From an uncultured Collinsella sp. (lineage in GTDB: Bacteria; Actinomycetota; Coriobacteriia; Coriobacteriales; Coriobacteriaceae), in the NCBI GenBank assembly GCA_900549455.1, contig UROM01000118.1, positions 1 to 5,269 on the forward strand: 5,269 bases of DNA, in the 5' to 3' direction. This document shows, piece by piece, positions 1 through 5,269 of this stretch; position 1 is the first letter of the stretch; each line of letters opens with the position of its first letter. The translations under genes were made by a program, and so were the position numbers. The notes beneath the pieces were generated by a model. That model made no database searches. It had not been told where the DNA came from and saw nothing but the letters and a program-made list of their open reading frames with translations.

Positions 1-1567
1 CCATGACCTCAACGAAGTCATAGCTCACGCGGCCGTCGCGAATCGCGTCGAGCAGACGGGCGGCGTTGCCCAGCCCGTGCGCCACGGCGACGCGCGCCTT
101 GGTACCATCGATATCGGCGATGGCTTCCTTCCAGCCGTCCAGGCCGCGCACATCGGTAAAGAAGTCGGCGTCGGGGTTCTTGCCCGTCACCAGGTAATAG
201 GCCGAGCGCACGGCGGCCTCCATCACGCCGCCCGTGGCGCCAAAGATCACACCCGCGCCCGTGCCAAAGCCCAGCGGCGTATCGAGCGGCTCCTCAACCA
301 GCGTATCCACGCTCACGTGGCTCGCGCGGATCATGCGCACCATCTCGCGCACCGTCAGCGCAACGTCCACATCGGGCGTGCCGTCCTCGCCCACCATGTT
401 CGGCAGCGCGCACTCGGCCTTCTTGGCCGTGCACGGCATCACGGACACCACAAACAGACGCTCGGGCTCCACGCCCAGCACTTTGGCATAGTAGGTCTTG
501 GCGATGGCGCCGAACATCTGCTGCGGCGACTTGGACGTAGACAGGCTGTCGACAAACTCCGGATAGCGGGCCTTCACAAAGCGCACCCAACCCGGGCAGC
601 AGCTCGTAAACATGGGCAAGCCGCGGCTGTCACCCTCGCCCTTGGCGGCGGCGCCCAGGCGCTCGAGCAGCTCGGAGCCCTCCTCCATAATGGTGAGGTC
701 GGCCGAGAAATCGGTATCGAACACGTACTCAAAGCCCACGCGACGCAGCGCACACGCCAGGCGCTCGACGGTGGCCGCCTCGCGCGGAATGCCGAGCTCC
801 TCGCCCCAAGCGCTGCGCACGGCCGGCGCAATCTGCACCAGCACGATCTTGTCGGGATCGGCGAGAGCATCGAACACGGTCTCGGTATCGTCGCGCTCGC
901 GCAGTGCGCCCGTCGGACAATGCGTAATGCACTGGCCGCACGCGACGCAATCGGTCTTGCCGATTGGCACGCGCCCGCGGGTACCCACGGCGGTATGCGT
1001 GGCGCGGTTGGTCAGGTCCCAGATCCCTAGGCCCTGTACGCTCTCGCACACCTTAATGCAGCGCATGCATTTGATGCACTTGTCGTTTTCGCGGATGATG
1101 GGAAAATCGAAATCCCAGCCCTCGCCCGTCAAATGCCTTTGATACGGCAGATAGAAAATGCCCAGGTCATTGGCGATGGTCTGCAGGTTGCAGTTGCCGC
1201 TGCGCACGCAGCTCGTGCACTGCGAATCGTGCTGGGACAGCAGCAGCTGCACGTTGGTGCGACGGGCTTCGCGCGCCTTGGGGCTGTTGGTTTGGACCAC
1301 CATGCCGTCGAGCACGTAGTTGTTGCAGGCGGCAACCAGCTGGTCGCAGCCCTCAACCTCGACCACGCACACGCGGCAACCGCCGATCTCGTTTAGATCG
1401 CGCAGGTAGCACAGGGTAGGAATCTGAATGCCGACGGACTTGGCTGCGTCCAGGATCGTGGTGTGCTCGGGAACCACGACCTCGCAATTATCGATAGTAA
1501 GCTTGACCATATTGTGCGCTCCGTTTTCGGTGTTGTCGCTGACGGTGGTTTTGTTGGGCTCTACCAT
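1..1567 (-). CDS. hydA: [FeFe] hydrogenase catalytic subunit, group A, partial (C-terminus beyond the window)
   Basis: Catalyses reversible H2 formation from protons at the H-cluster; probably cytoplasmic, as no signal peptide is seen. 522 codons are visible. Domains in order: a 2Fe-2S plant-type ferredoxin domain (C53, C64, C67, C81); a His/Cys-ligated 4Fe-4S motif (H113, C117, C120, C126, spaced as in Clostridium CpI); a 2x4Fe-4S ferredoxin domain (C164, C167, C170, C174; C207, C210, C213, C217); and the H-domain. H-cluster motif L1 is TSCCPGW (321-327), with both the proton-relay Cys and the ligand Cys. L2 is MPCTAKKAE (377-385). Proton-path residues in ADLTIMEE and SKSPQQ are also conserved. 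The frame runs off the edge at DFVEVM, exactly where the third motif (ACPGGC type) should begin, so the truncation is caused by the window, not a mutation. The start at 1567 has a good GGAGG and overlaps the upstream stop codon. A second start at 1510 (MVKLTIDN) fits the usual family N-terminus better. Family call is firm; assignment to subgroup A2 rests on the GltD-like neighbour. Confidence 0.96.
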   Translation of the reverse strand, partial: MVEPNKTTVSDNTENGAHNMVKLTIDNCEVVVPEHTTILDAAKSVGIQIPTLCYLRDLNEIGGCRVCVVEVEGCDQLVAACNNYVLDGMVVQTNSPKAREARRTNVQLLLSQHDSQCTSCVRSGNCNLQTIANDLGIFYLPYQRHLTGEGWDFDFPIIRENDKCIKCMRCIKVCESVQGLGIWDLTNRATHTAVGTRGRVPIGKTDCVACGQCITHCPTGALRERDDTETVFDALADPDKIVLVQIAPAVRSAWGEELGIPREAATVERLACALRRVGFEYVFDTDFSADLTIMEEGSELLERLGAAAKGEGDSRGLPMFTSCCPGWVRFVKARYPEFVDSLSTSKSPQQMFGAIAKTYYAKVLGVEPERLFVVSVMPCTAKKAECALPNMVGEDGTPDVDVALTVREMVRMIRASHVSVDTLVEEPLDTPLGFGTGAGVIFGATGGVMEAAVRSAYYLVTGKNPDADFFTDVRGLDGWKEAIADIDGTKARVAVAHGLGNAARLLDAIRDGRVSYDFVEVM

Positions 1568-3393
1568 TCCAGGTTCCTCCCTCCGCGGAACGCGCCAAAG
1601 CCAAAGTGGTCGCAGCGCAGGCAGCGGCTCGCCTCCTGGCGCGCCTCCTGCTCGGTGAGACCCTGCTCGACCAGATTCCAATCGTGAATGCGCTCGCCGG
1701 CCTCGCGCTCGCCCAGCTCGCAGCGGCCGCACTCGTGCTTGCCCTTAAACTGGACGGTCGGCAGCTCCACGTCGAGCTTGATCTTGTGGTCGAAGCCCAG
1801 ATAGCGGTCGATGTTTGCCGAAGCCACGCGGCCGGCATTGATGGCGCGGATGACGGTAGCGGGGCCGGTCTGGCAGTCGCCGCCGCTAAAGAGGCCATCG
1901 AAGTTGGGCACGGCGCCATCCGAATCGGTGACGACGCAGCCCCACTTGCAGGCAATGCCCATCTCCTCAAACGGCTTGGAATCGATGTCCTGGCCAATGG
2001 CGACGAACACGCGCTCGCAGGGGATGACGTGCTCGGGCGTGGCGGCGGCACGCGGAGCCGGACGACCGCGGCGGGGCTCGCCGATAATCTGCGGCTGCAC
2101 GCGCAGGCCGTTCACGCGACCGTCCTCGCCCGTCTCGATGGCGAGCGGGGCTGTCAGCTCCAGCACTTCGCAGCCCTCGGCCTGGGCACCGGCGATCTCG
2201 GCATCCTGGGCCGTCATATCGCAGATGCGACGGCGGTAGACGATGCTTACCTTTTCGGCACCGCAGCGCACGGCAGAGCGTGCCACGTCCATGGCAACGT
2301 TGCCGCCGCCGATGACGCACACGCGCTGGCCGCTTAGGTCGGGCAGCTCGTCATCACCGATGGCACGCAGCATCTTGACGGCCGACTCAACGCCGGGCGC
2401 CTCTTCGCCCGGAAGGCCGAGCTTCTTGTCGCTGTGGGCACCGATGGCTAGGTAGACGGCATCGAACTCGTCGCGTAGACGGGCGAGCTCCTCGCCGTTC
2501 ACGGAGTGGTCGAGTTCCACATCGATGCCGGCGCTCATGATCCAGTCGATCTCGGCCTGCAGGCGCTCGCGTGGCAGACGATAGCTGGGGATTCCGTAGC
2601 GCAGCATGCCACCCAGGTGGTGGCGCTGCTCAAAAATGGTCACCTTGTGGCCCATCACGGCCAGGTAGTAGGCGCAAGAAAGACCGGCCGGGCCGCCGCC
2701 GATCACGGCGACGCGCTTACCAGTGTTGTCCACTACATGTGGCTTGTGGTCGTTGAGGTCGCTATGCTCAACGGCAAACCGCTTGAGGGCAAGGATGTTC
2801 ATGGGGTCGTCGACCATGCCACGGCGACAGTGCATCTCGCAGGGATGCTCGCACACCAGGCCGCAGACGAGCGGAAGCGGATTGTTCTTGCGGATGACCT
2901 TGACGGCATCGGCATAGCGGCCGGCCTCAACGAGCGAAATGTACCCGGGAATGTCGACGTGCGCCGGGCAGCCTGAGACGCACGGGACACGGGCCTCGCG
3001 GTCAAAGCCGCAGGAGTGCTCGCGGATGTGGTGCTCAAAGTCGTCGCGGAAGCCGCGAATGGCCGTGAGCGCCATGGCGCCGGCCTCGTAGCCGATGGCG
3101 CAGTCGCTCGAAAGGTAGATGGTGCGGGCCGTGCGCTCAATAAGGTTGAGCGTGGACTCATCGGCGCGCCCTTCGAGCACATCGGCGAGCAGGTCGCTCA
3201 GCGCGCTCAGGCCCACGCGGCAGGGCGTGCACTTGCCGCAGCTCTGGGTGGAGCACAGGTTGACGAGCGCTGCCGTAAACTCAACGGGACACGGAGCGAG
3301 CGAACTCACCGCCAGACGACGTCCGAGCGCATCGTGCAGGTCGTCCATGACGGCCTGAGCGTGGCTGCGTTCCATTACATGCAGTCGAGCCAT
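1561..3393 (-). CDS. Iron-sulfur flavoprotein: NuoF C-terminal Fe-S domain fused to a GltD/NfnB-like NAD(P) oxidoreductase
   Basis: Predicted cytoplasmic electron-transfer partner of the adjoining hydrogenase, moving electrons between NAD(P)H, FAD and Fe-S clusters. It has 610 residues. Residues about 35-125 match the NuoF/HydB C-terminal 4Fe-4S domain (SCGKCTPCR at 51-59, fourth ligand C98), without NuoF's FMN/NADH fold. Residues 138-189 hold the GltD-type Cys set (C138, C142, C177, C181, C185, C189) for 4Fe-4S clusters. The FAD Rossmann motif GGGPAG is at 232-237, the NAD(P) motif GGGNVAMD at 362-369, and a C-terminal FAD-contact segment FSGGDCQTGPATVI at 502-515. A tail carries two further Cys pairs (C555/C558 and C591/C594, the latter in RCLRCDH), possibly another metal site. 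ATG 3393 is chosen for its purine-rich Shine-Dalgarno; GTG at 3408 in the same frame would add five residues. True glutamate synthase small subunit is unlikely: no large subunit is visible, the gene overlaps hydA, and GltD lacks the NuoF domain. Electron donor (NADH or NADPH) cannot be told. Confidence 0.92.
   Translation of the reverse strand: MARLHVMERSHAQAVMDDLHDALGRRLAVSSLAPCPVEFTAALVNLCSTQSCGKCTPCRVGLSALSDLLADVLEGRADESTLNLIERTARTIYLSSDCAIGYEAGAMALTAIRGFRDDFEHHIREHSCGFDREARVPCVSGCPAHVDIPGYISLVEAGRYADAVKVIRKNNPLPLVCGLVCEHPCEMHCRRGMVDDPMNILALKRFAVEHSDLNDHKPHVVDNTGKRVAVIGGGPAGLSCAYYLAVMGHKVTIFEQRHHLGGMLRYGIPSYRLPRERLQAEIDWIMSAGIDVELDHSVNGEELARLRDEFDAVYLAIGAHSDKKLGLPGEEAPGVESAVKMLRAIGDDELPDLSGQRVCVIGGGNVAMDVARSAVRCGAEKVSIVYRRRICDMTAQDAEIAGAQAEGCEVLELTAPLAIETGEDGRVNGLRVQPQIIGEPRRGRPAPRAAATPEHVIPCERVFVAIGQDIDSKPFEEMGIACKWGCVVTDSDGAVPNFDGLFSGGDCQTGPATVIRAINAGRVASANIDRYLGFDHKIKLDVELPTVQFKGKHECGRCELGEREAGERIHDWNLVEQGLTEQEARQEASRCLRCDHFGFGAFRGGRNLEW
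1576..1580 (-). promoter_or_regulatory. Ribosome binding site of hydA inside the upstream gene
   Basis: GGAGG on the minus strand lies 8 nt before the ATG at 1567, inside the last codons of the flavoprotein gene. The sequence ATGGTAG (1567-1561) contains both the hydA start and the upstream TAG stop, a 7-bp overlap typical of translational coupling. A weaker GGAG lies 8 nt before the alternative ATG at 1510. Confidence 0.7.
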
Positions 3394-3398
3394 AAGAT

Positions 3399-3406
3399 CC
3401 CCTCTC
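3399..3406 (-). promoter_or_regulatory. Ribosome binding site of the flavoprotein gene
   Basis: GAGAGGGG on the minus strand sits 5 nt before the ATG at 3393. This decides against the in-frame GTG at 3408, which overlaps the site itself and has no purine-rich tract at the proper distance. Confidence 0.65.
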
Positions 3407-3414
3407 ACATGGCA

Positions 3415-3434
3415 GCCCGGAGGCGAGGCCGGGC
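3415..3434 (-). promoter_or_regulatory. GC-rich hairpin in the operon leader
   Basis: GCCCGG (3415-3420) and CCGGGC (3429-3434) form a perfect 6-bp stem with an 8-nt loop, placed 21 nt before the ATG at 3393 and about 8 nt before the Shine-Dalgarno. It has no T-run, so it is not an intrinsic terminator. It might affect mRNA stability or ribosome access; such stems also arise by chance in GC-rich DNA. Confidence 0.35.
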
Positions 3435-3517
3435 GAAATTGCTACACGCAACACACTGACCTATAAAGTTGTTTGGCAGCAACACGGTTCGGCAGGCGGT
3501 ATGAAACGTCGTCCTCA

Positions 3518-3540
3518 GCGGTGAAATAGAACATTACCGC
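3518..3540. repeat. Extra copy of the GCGGTGAAATAG motif, with a small hairpin
   Basis: GCGGTGAAATAG at 3518-3529 is identical to 3647-3658 inside the large inverted repeat and resembles the inverted copy at 3694-3705 (GCGGTGGAATAC on the minus strand). Here it can pair with ATTACCGC at 3533-3540 across a short loop, with a two-base bulge. It lies 125 bp upstream of the flavoprotein start, so it could be a protein-binding site or a fragment of the larger element. Confidence 0.55.
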
Positions 3541-3605
3541 AGATAAATGCCATATTTGATAAAACGCGTTACCCACAATGCGGCACTTGGGGACACTCCT
3601 CACTC

Positions 3606-3749
3606 TGGTGCATCGTGGACAGGTTTGTTTGCACCAATCGTGAGTTGCGGTGAAATAGGGACTGAAAAGCCGCTCAAAAGGCCAAAACAGTCCGTATTCC
3701 ACCGCAACTTCAAGACGTTGGTGCAGATTAACCTGACCTCTTTGCACCA
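3606..3749. repeat. 144-bp nested imperfect inverted repeat
   Basis: The inner arms 3643-3664 and 3688-3709 (AGTTGCGGTG..ATA.GGACTG) match at 20 of 22 positions around a 23-nt A-rich loop. Outside them, 3620-3637 and 3718-3735 (CAGGTT....TGCACCAA) match at 15 of 18. Further out, TGGTGCA (3606-3612) and TGCACCA (3743-3749) form the outermost pair, again 7 bp from CAGGTT on both sides. Each half also contains its own TGGTGCA/TGCACCA hairpin, so the element could fold as one long stem or as a cruciform. It encodes nothing convincing. It may be a REP/BIME-like or MITE-like intergenic element; identity unknown. Confidence 0.75.
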
Positions 3750-3782
3750 AAAAGGGCCCCGAGCATCGTCTGCTCGGGACCC
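3749..3782 (-). terminator. Rho-independent terminator of the helicase gene
   Basis: Arms 3754-3765 and 3771-3782 (GGGCCCCGAGCA / TGCTCGGGACCC) pair at 11 of 12 positions around a 5-nt loop. Read on the minus strand, the stem is followed at once by TTTTT (3753-3749). It lies 33 nt past the helicase stop, in the right orientation. No T-run follows the stem on the plus strand, so it is one-directional. Confidence 0.9.
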
Positions 3783-3815
3783 AAACTCATCTCGCCTTAC
3801 CGCGCGACGCGCGTG

Positions 3816-5219
3816 TTATTTGCGCTTGCCGCCGCCGTCACCGGGGCGACGGGAGCTGCCGCCGCGTTTGCCGCCACGGCTGTTGCCATAGCTGCCACGG
3901 TTATCGCGACCGCCGGCGCGGCCGCCACGAGAGCCGGCCTGGTTGCCACCACGACCGCCACGATAGCCGCCGCGACGCTCCTCGCGGGTATCGTCGTAGT
4001 TGCGCCAATCATCGCGACGATCGCGGCTGGCACGCGGATCACGACGATCGCGCGATTCACCAGAACGACCGGCGCCGCTGCGGCCACCGTTGCCGCGAGC
4101 ACCCTCGCGACGCTCGCCGCCACGGCCGCCGCGCTCTTCAAAGCGCTTGCCGCCACGGGACTCACCGCTGCGGGCGCCACGCTCACCGCGACCCTCGCCG
4201 CCACGACGCTCGTCACGGCCACCGCGCTCGTCATTGCGACCGGAACGACGACGATCGCCCGAGCCACGCTTGCCGCCACGCGAGCCACGGCCCTCGTCCT
4301 CGCGCTCAACACGGCGACGACCACCGCGGTCCTCGTCCTCGCGACGACGGCGATGCGCCTCGCCCTGGAACTGCTTGGCACGGCGCTCGGCACGGTTGCC
4401 GCGCGGGGCCTGCTCAATAGCACCGGCACCGCCGCGCTCCTCGGCAGCCACCTCGCGGGCCACGCTCTCCACGGCCTCGTCCACGCGAGCCTGAACGCCC
4501 TCGCGCACGCGAGTCTTGCCGCCACGCTTGGGACGGCTCGGACGCTCGCCGTCGCCGCGACGCTCGTCGCAACCGCGGTTGGAACGACCGGCCACATCGC
4601 CGTAGTCATCGCCGTTGCGTTTGCCGTCGCGACGCGCCTGCTCAAGCTTCTTCTTGCTCTTGGACTTGCCGCGCTTGGTCTTCTTCTTCACCTTAAAGGC
4701 CGCAGGGTCGCGCTCGGGGTCAACCGCGGGCGGATTGGGACCCACATGCAGGTCGCCGGCCTCGTAGATGTCGGCGGTCTTGTCCATGAGCTTCTCGATC
4801 TCGTAGAACTCGTCCACGTCCTGCTCGGTAACAAATGTAATGGCCCAGCCCAGCTCGCCGGCACGGCCCGTACGGCCAATACGGTGGATGTAGTCGGTCG
4901 GCTCGGCCGGTACGTCAAAGTTCACGACGTAGCGCACGTCGCTAATGTCGATGCCGCGGGCAAGCACGTCGGTTGCCACCAACACGTCGACGGTACCATC
5001 GCGGAAGGCCGAAAGCGCGCGCTCGCGCTGAGCCTGGCTGCGGTTGCCATGAATCGCGGCGGCCTTGATGCCCTTGCGCTCCAGACGACGGCAGCAGCTG
5101 TCGGCACGGTGCTTGGTGCGCATAAAGACGATCGTGCGCTCCGGGCCCTCCTTTTTGAGAAACTCGGGCAGCAGGTTGTTCTTGGCCTCGATGGACACCG
5201 GGAACACAAACTGGTCGAC
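3816..5219 (-). CDS. DEAD-box RNA helicase, RhlE-like, C-terminal fragment with RGG-rich tail
   Basis: ATP-dependent RNA helicase, probably acting in ribosome assembly or RNA turnover. 467 residues are visible. Residues 1-145 are the second RecA lobe: motif IV TIVFMRT (29-35), AIHGNRSQAQRERAL (55-69), motif V VLVATDVLARGID (79-91) and motif VI HRIGRTGRAG (112-121). The first lobe (Q motif, Walker A, DEAD) is absent because the contig ends there. The last genomic codon is the Val at 5219-5217; an open frame continues to 5258 only by reading through adapter. After the helicase lobe comes a Lys-rich stretch (176-191), then about 270 residues rich in Arg, Gly, Glu and Asp, with about fifteen RGG triplets and a basic end (GGGKRK). 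Such tails in DeaD/CshA/RhlE-type helicases bind RNA non-specifically and can promote condensate formation. Stop TAA is followed 33 nt later by a terminator. The IHGN motif and the segment after motif VI favour RhlE over DeaD, but without lobe 1 the subfamily is tentative. Confidence 0.95.
   Translation of the reverse strand, partial: VDQFVFPVSIEAKNNLLPEFLKKEGPERTIVFMRTKHRADSCCRRLERKGIKAAAIHGNRSQAQRERALSAFRDGTVDVLVATDVLARGIDISDVRYVVNFDVPAEPTDYIHRIGRTGRAGELGWAITFVTEQDVDEFYEIEKLMDKTADIYEAGDLHVGPNPPAVDPERDPAAFKVKKKTKRGKSKSKKKLEQARRDGKRNGDDYGDVAGRSNRGCDERRGDGERPSRPKRGGKTRVREGVQARVDEAVESVAREVAAEERGGAGAIEQAPRGNRAERRAKQFQGEAHRRRREDEDRGGRRRVEREDEGRGSRGGKRGSGDRRRSGRNDERGGRDERRGGEGRGERGARSGESRGGKRFEERGGRGGERREGARGNGGRSGAGRSGESRDRRDPRASRDRRDDWRNYDDTREERRGGYRGGRGGNQAGSRGGRAGGRDNRGSYGNSRGGKRGGSSRRPGDGGGKRK
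3819..4328 (-). repeat. Low-complexity RGG/RDR-repeat coding region
   Basis: This is the helicase tail from about residue 298 to the end. It is built from short degenerate units such as SRGGKR, ERGGRGGER, RRGGYRGGRGG and SRGGRAGG, with interspersed RDRR and DERR blocks. The DNA is strongly biased to CGC/CGT/GGC codons, which also leaves other frames open, including an Ala/Thr-rich one on the opposite strand. The region is expected to be intrinsically disordered and to vary in length between strains through slippage or recombination; the variability is inference. Confidence 0.8.
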
Positions 5220-5269
5220 CTGTCTCTTATACACATCTGACGCTGCCGACGATCGCATAAGTGTAGATC
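5220..5269. other. Untrimmed Illumina Nextera adapter (not genomic)
   Basis: CTGTCTCTTATACACATCT at 5220-5238 is the 19-bp Tn5 mosaic end. It is followed by GACGCTGCCGACGA (5239-5252), the reverse complement of the Nextera read-1 adapter; then the 8-base index TCGCATAA (5253-5260), reverse complement TTATGCGA; then GTGTAGATC (5261-5269), the start of the P5 adapter in reverse complement. Order and spacing fit a sequencing read running off the end of its insert. Translations across it give the well-known contaminant peptides VYKRQ, MCIRDR and SLIHI. The true contig end is therefore 5219. Confidence 0.98.

Larger units (their letters stand above)
3394..3748. other. Intergenic region between the helicase terminator and the hydrogenase operon
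   Basis: No convincing gene lies in these 355 bases. Open frames crossing it have no ribosome binding site, no recognisable domain, and include the inverted repeat. It is more AT-rich than its flanks, especially 3540-3565 and 3460-3470. It must hold the operon promoter, read on the minus strand, since a terminator precedes it. I see only weak candidates: TTGTGG (minus strand, 3579-3574) followed by an AT-rich stretch, and TTTATAGG (3467-3460) without a good -35 box. TTGC-N5-GCAA at 3439-3451 is a short dyad that might be an operator. Confidence 0.6.

Noticed and set aside
77..1030. Plus-strand open frame of 317 codons, His/Ala-rich
   Set aside because: It is antisense to hydA, whose Fe-S and H-cluster motifs are unmistakable. 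The His-rich composition comes from reversed GTG/ATG codons.
1606..2337. Plus-strand open frame of 243 codons inside the flavoprotein gene
   Set aside because: It is antisense to a gene with clear FAD and NAD(P) motifs, has no recognisable domain, and has typical GC-rich shadow composition.
3442..3750. Minus-strand open frame of 102 codons in the intergenic region
   Set aside because: It begins in the terminator's T-tract, runs through the inverted repeat, lacks a ribosome binding site, and its internal similarity (PYFTAT / FYFTAE) only reflects the repeated GCGGTGAAATA DNA motif.
3547..3891. Plus-strand open frame of 114 codons
   Set aside because: It crosses the inverted repeat and the terminator and runs into the end of the helicase gene on the opposite strand; there is no ribosome binding site or domain.
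3797..4645. Minus-strand open frame of 282 codons rich in Ala/Val/Arg
   Set aside because: It overlaps the helicase tail in another frame. The opposing frame has clear helicase motifs, and this one is only a by-product of the RGG codon repeats.
5220..5238. Mosaic-end sequence as evidence for a natural Tn5/IS50 insertion
   Set aside because: It is followed by read-1 adapter, index and P5 bases in the order of a sequencing library, not by a transposon.
3813..5240. Plus-strand open frame of 475 codons, Ala/Thr/Leu-rich, looking like a membrane protein
   Set aside because: It is the antisense of the helicase fragment. Its composition mirrors Arg/Gly codons on the other strand, it has no ribosome binding site, and its C-terminus (SLIHI) is adapter.
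1..5269. CRISPR arrays, tRNA or rRNA genes, integrases or transposases
   Set aside because: I looked for regular direct repeats with spacers, cloverleaf-like or rRNA segments, and transposase frames, and saw none.

Overview
The window is GC-rich DNA with three genes, all on the minus strand, and untrimmed sequencing adapter at its right end. Strong G/C preference at third codon positions, an anaerobic hydrogenase module and a GC-rich DEAD-box helicase with a long RGG tail suggest an anaerobic actinobacterium of the Coriobacteriia (Collinsella-like). That placement is inference; no rRNA or other marker gene is present.

Layout in order of transcription (right to left): bases 5220-5269 are not genomic. 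They are a Nextera transposase end, the read-1 adapter, an 8-base index and the start of the flow-cell adapter. Bases 5219-3816 encode the C-terminal part of a DEAD-box RNA helicase: the second RecA lobe, then a basic, disordered, RGG-rich tail. The N-terminal lobe with the Walker and DEAD motifs lies beyond the contig end. A Rho-independent terminator (3749-3782) closes this gene. A spacer of about 355 bp follows, holding a 144-bp nested inverted repeat (3606-3749), a further copy of its core motif, and the leader of the next operon.

Bases 3393-1 hold a two-gene operon. The first gene encodes a 610-residue iron-sulfur flavoprotein that joins a NuoF-type C-terminal [4Fe-4S] domain to a GltD/NfnB-like FAD/NAD(P) oxidoreductase. 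The second overlaps it by 7 bp and encodes a group A [FeFe] hydrogenase with a full CpI-like chain of accessory clusters. The window ends inside the hydrogenase, directly before its third H-cluster motif.

The tight overlap and complementary cofactors suggest that the flavoprotein passes electrons between NAD(P)H and the hydrogenase, probably in fermentative H2 production or uptake. The pairing resembles the GltD-linked (group A2) class of [FeFe] hydrogenases, whose physiological partner is, as far as I know, not well characterised. No NuoE-like subunit, full NuoF or maturase (HydE/F/G) gene is visible here.
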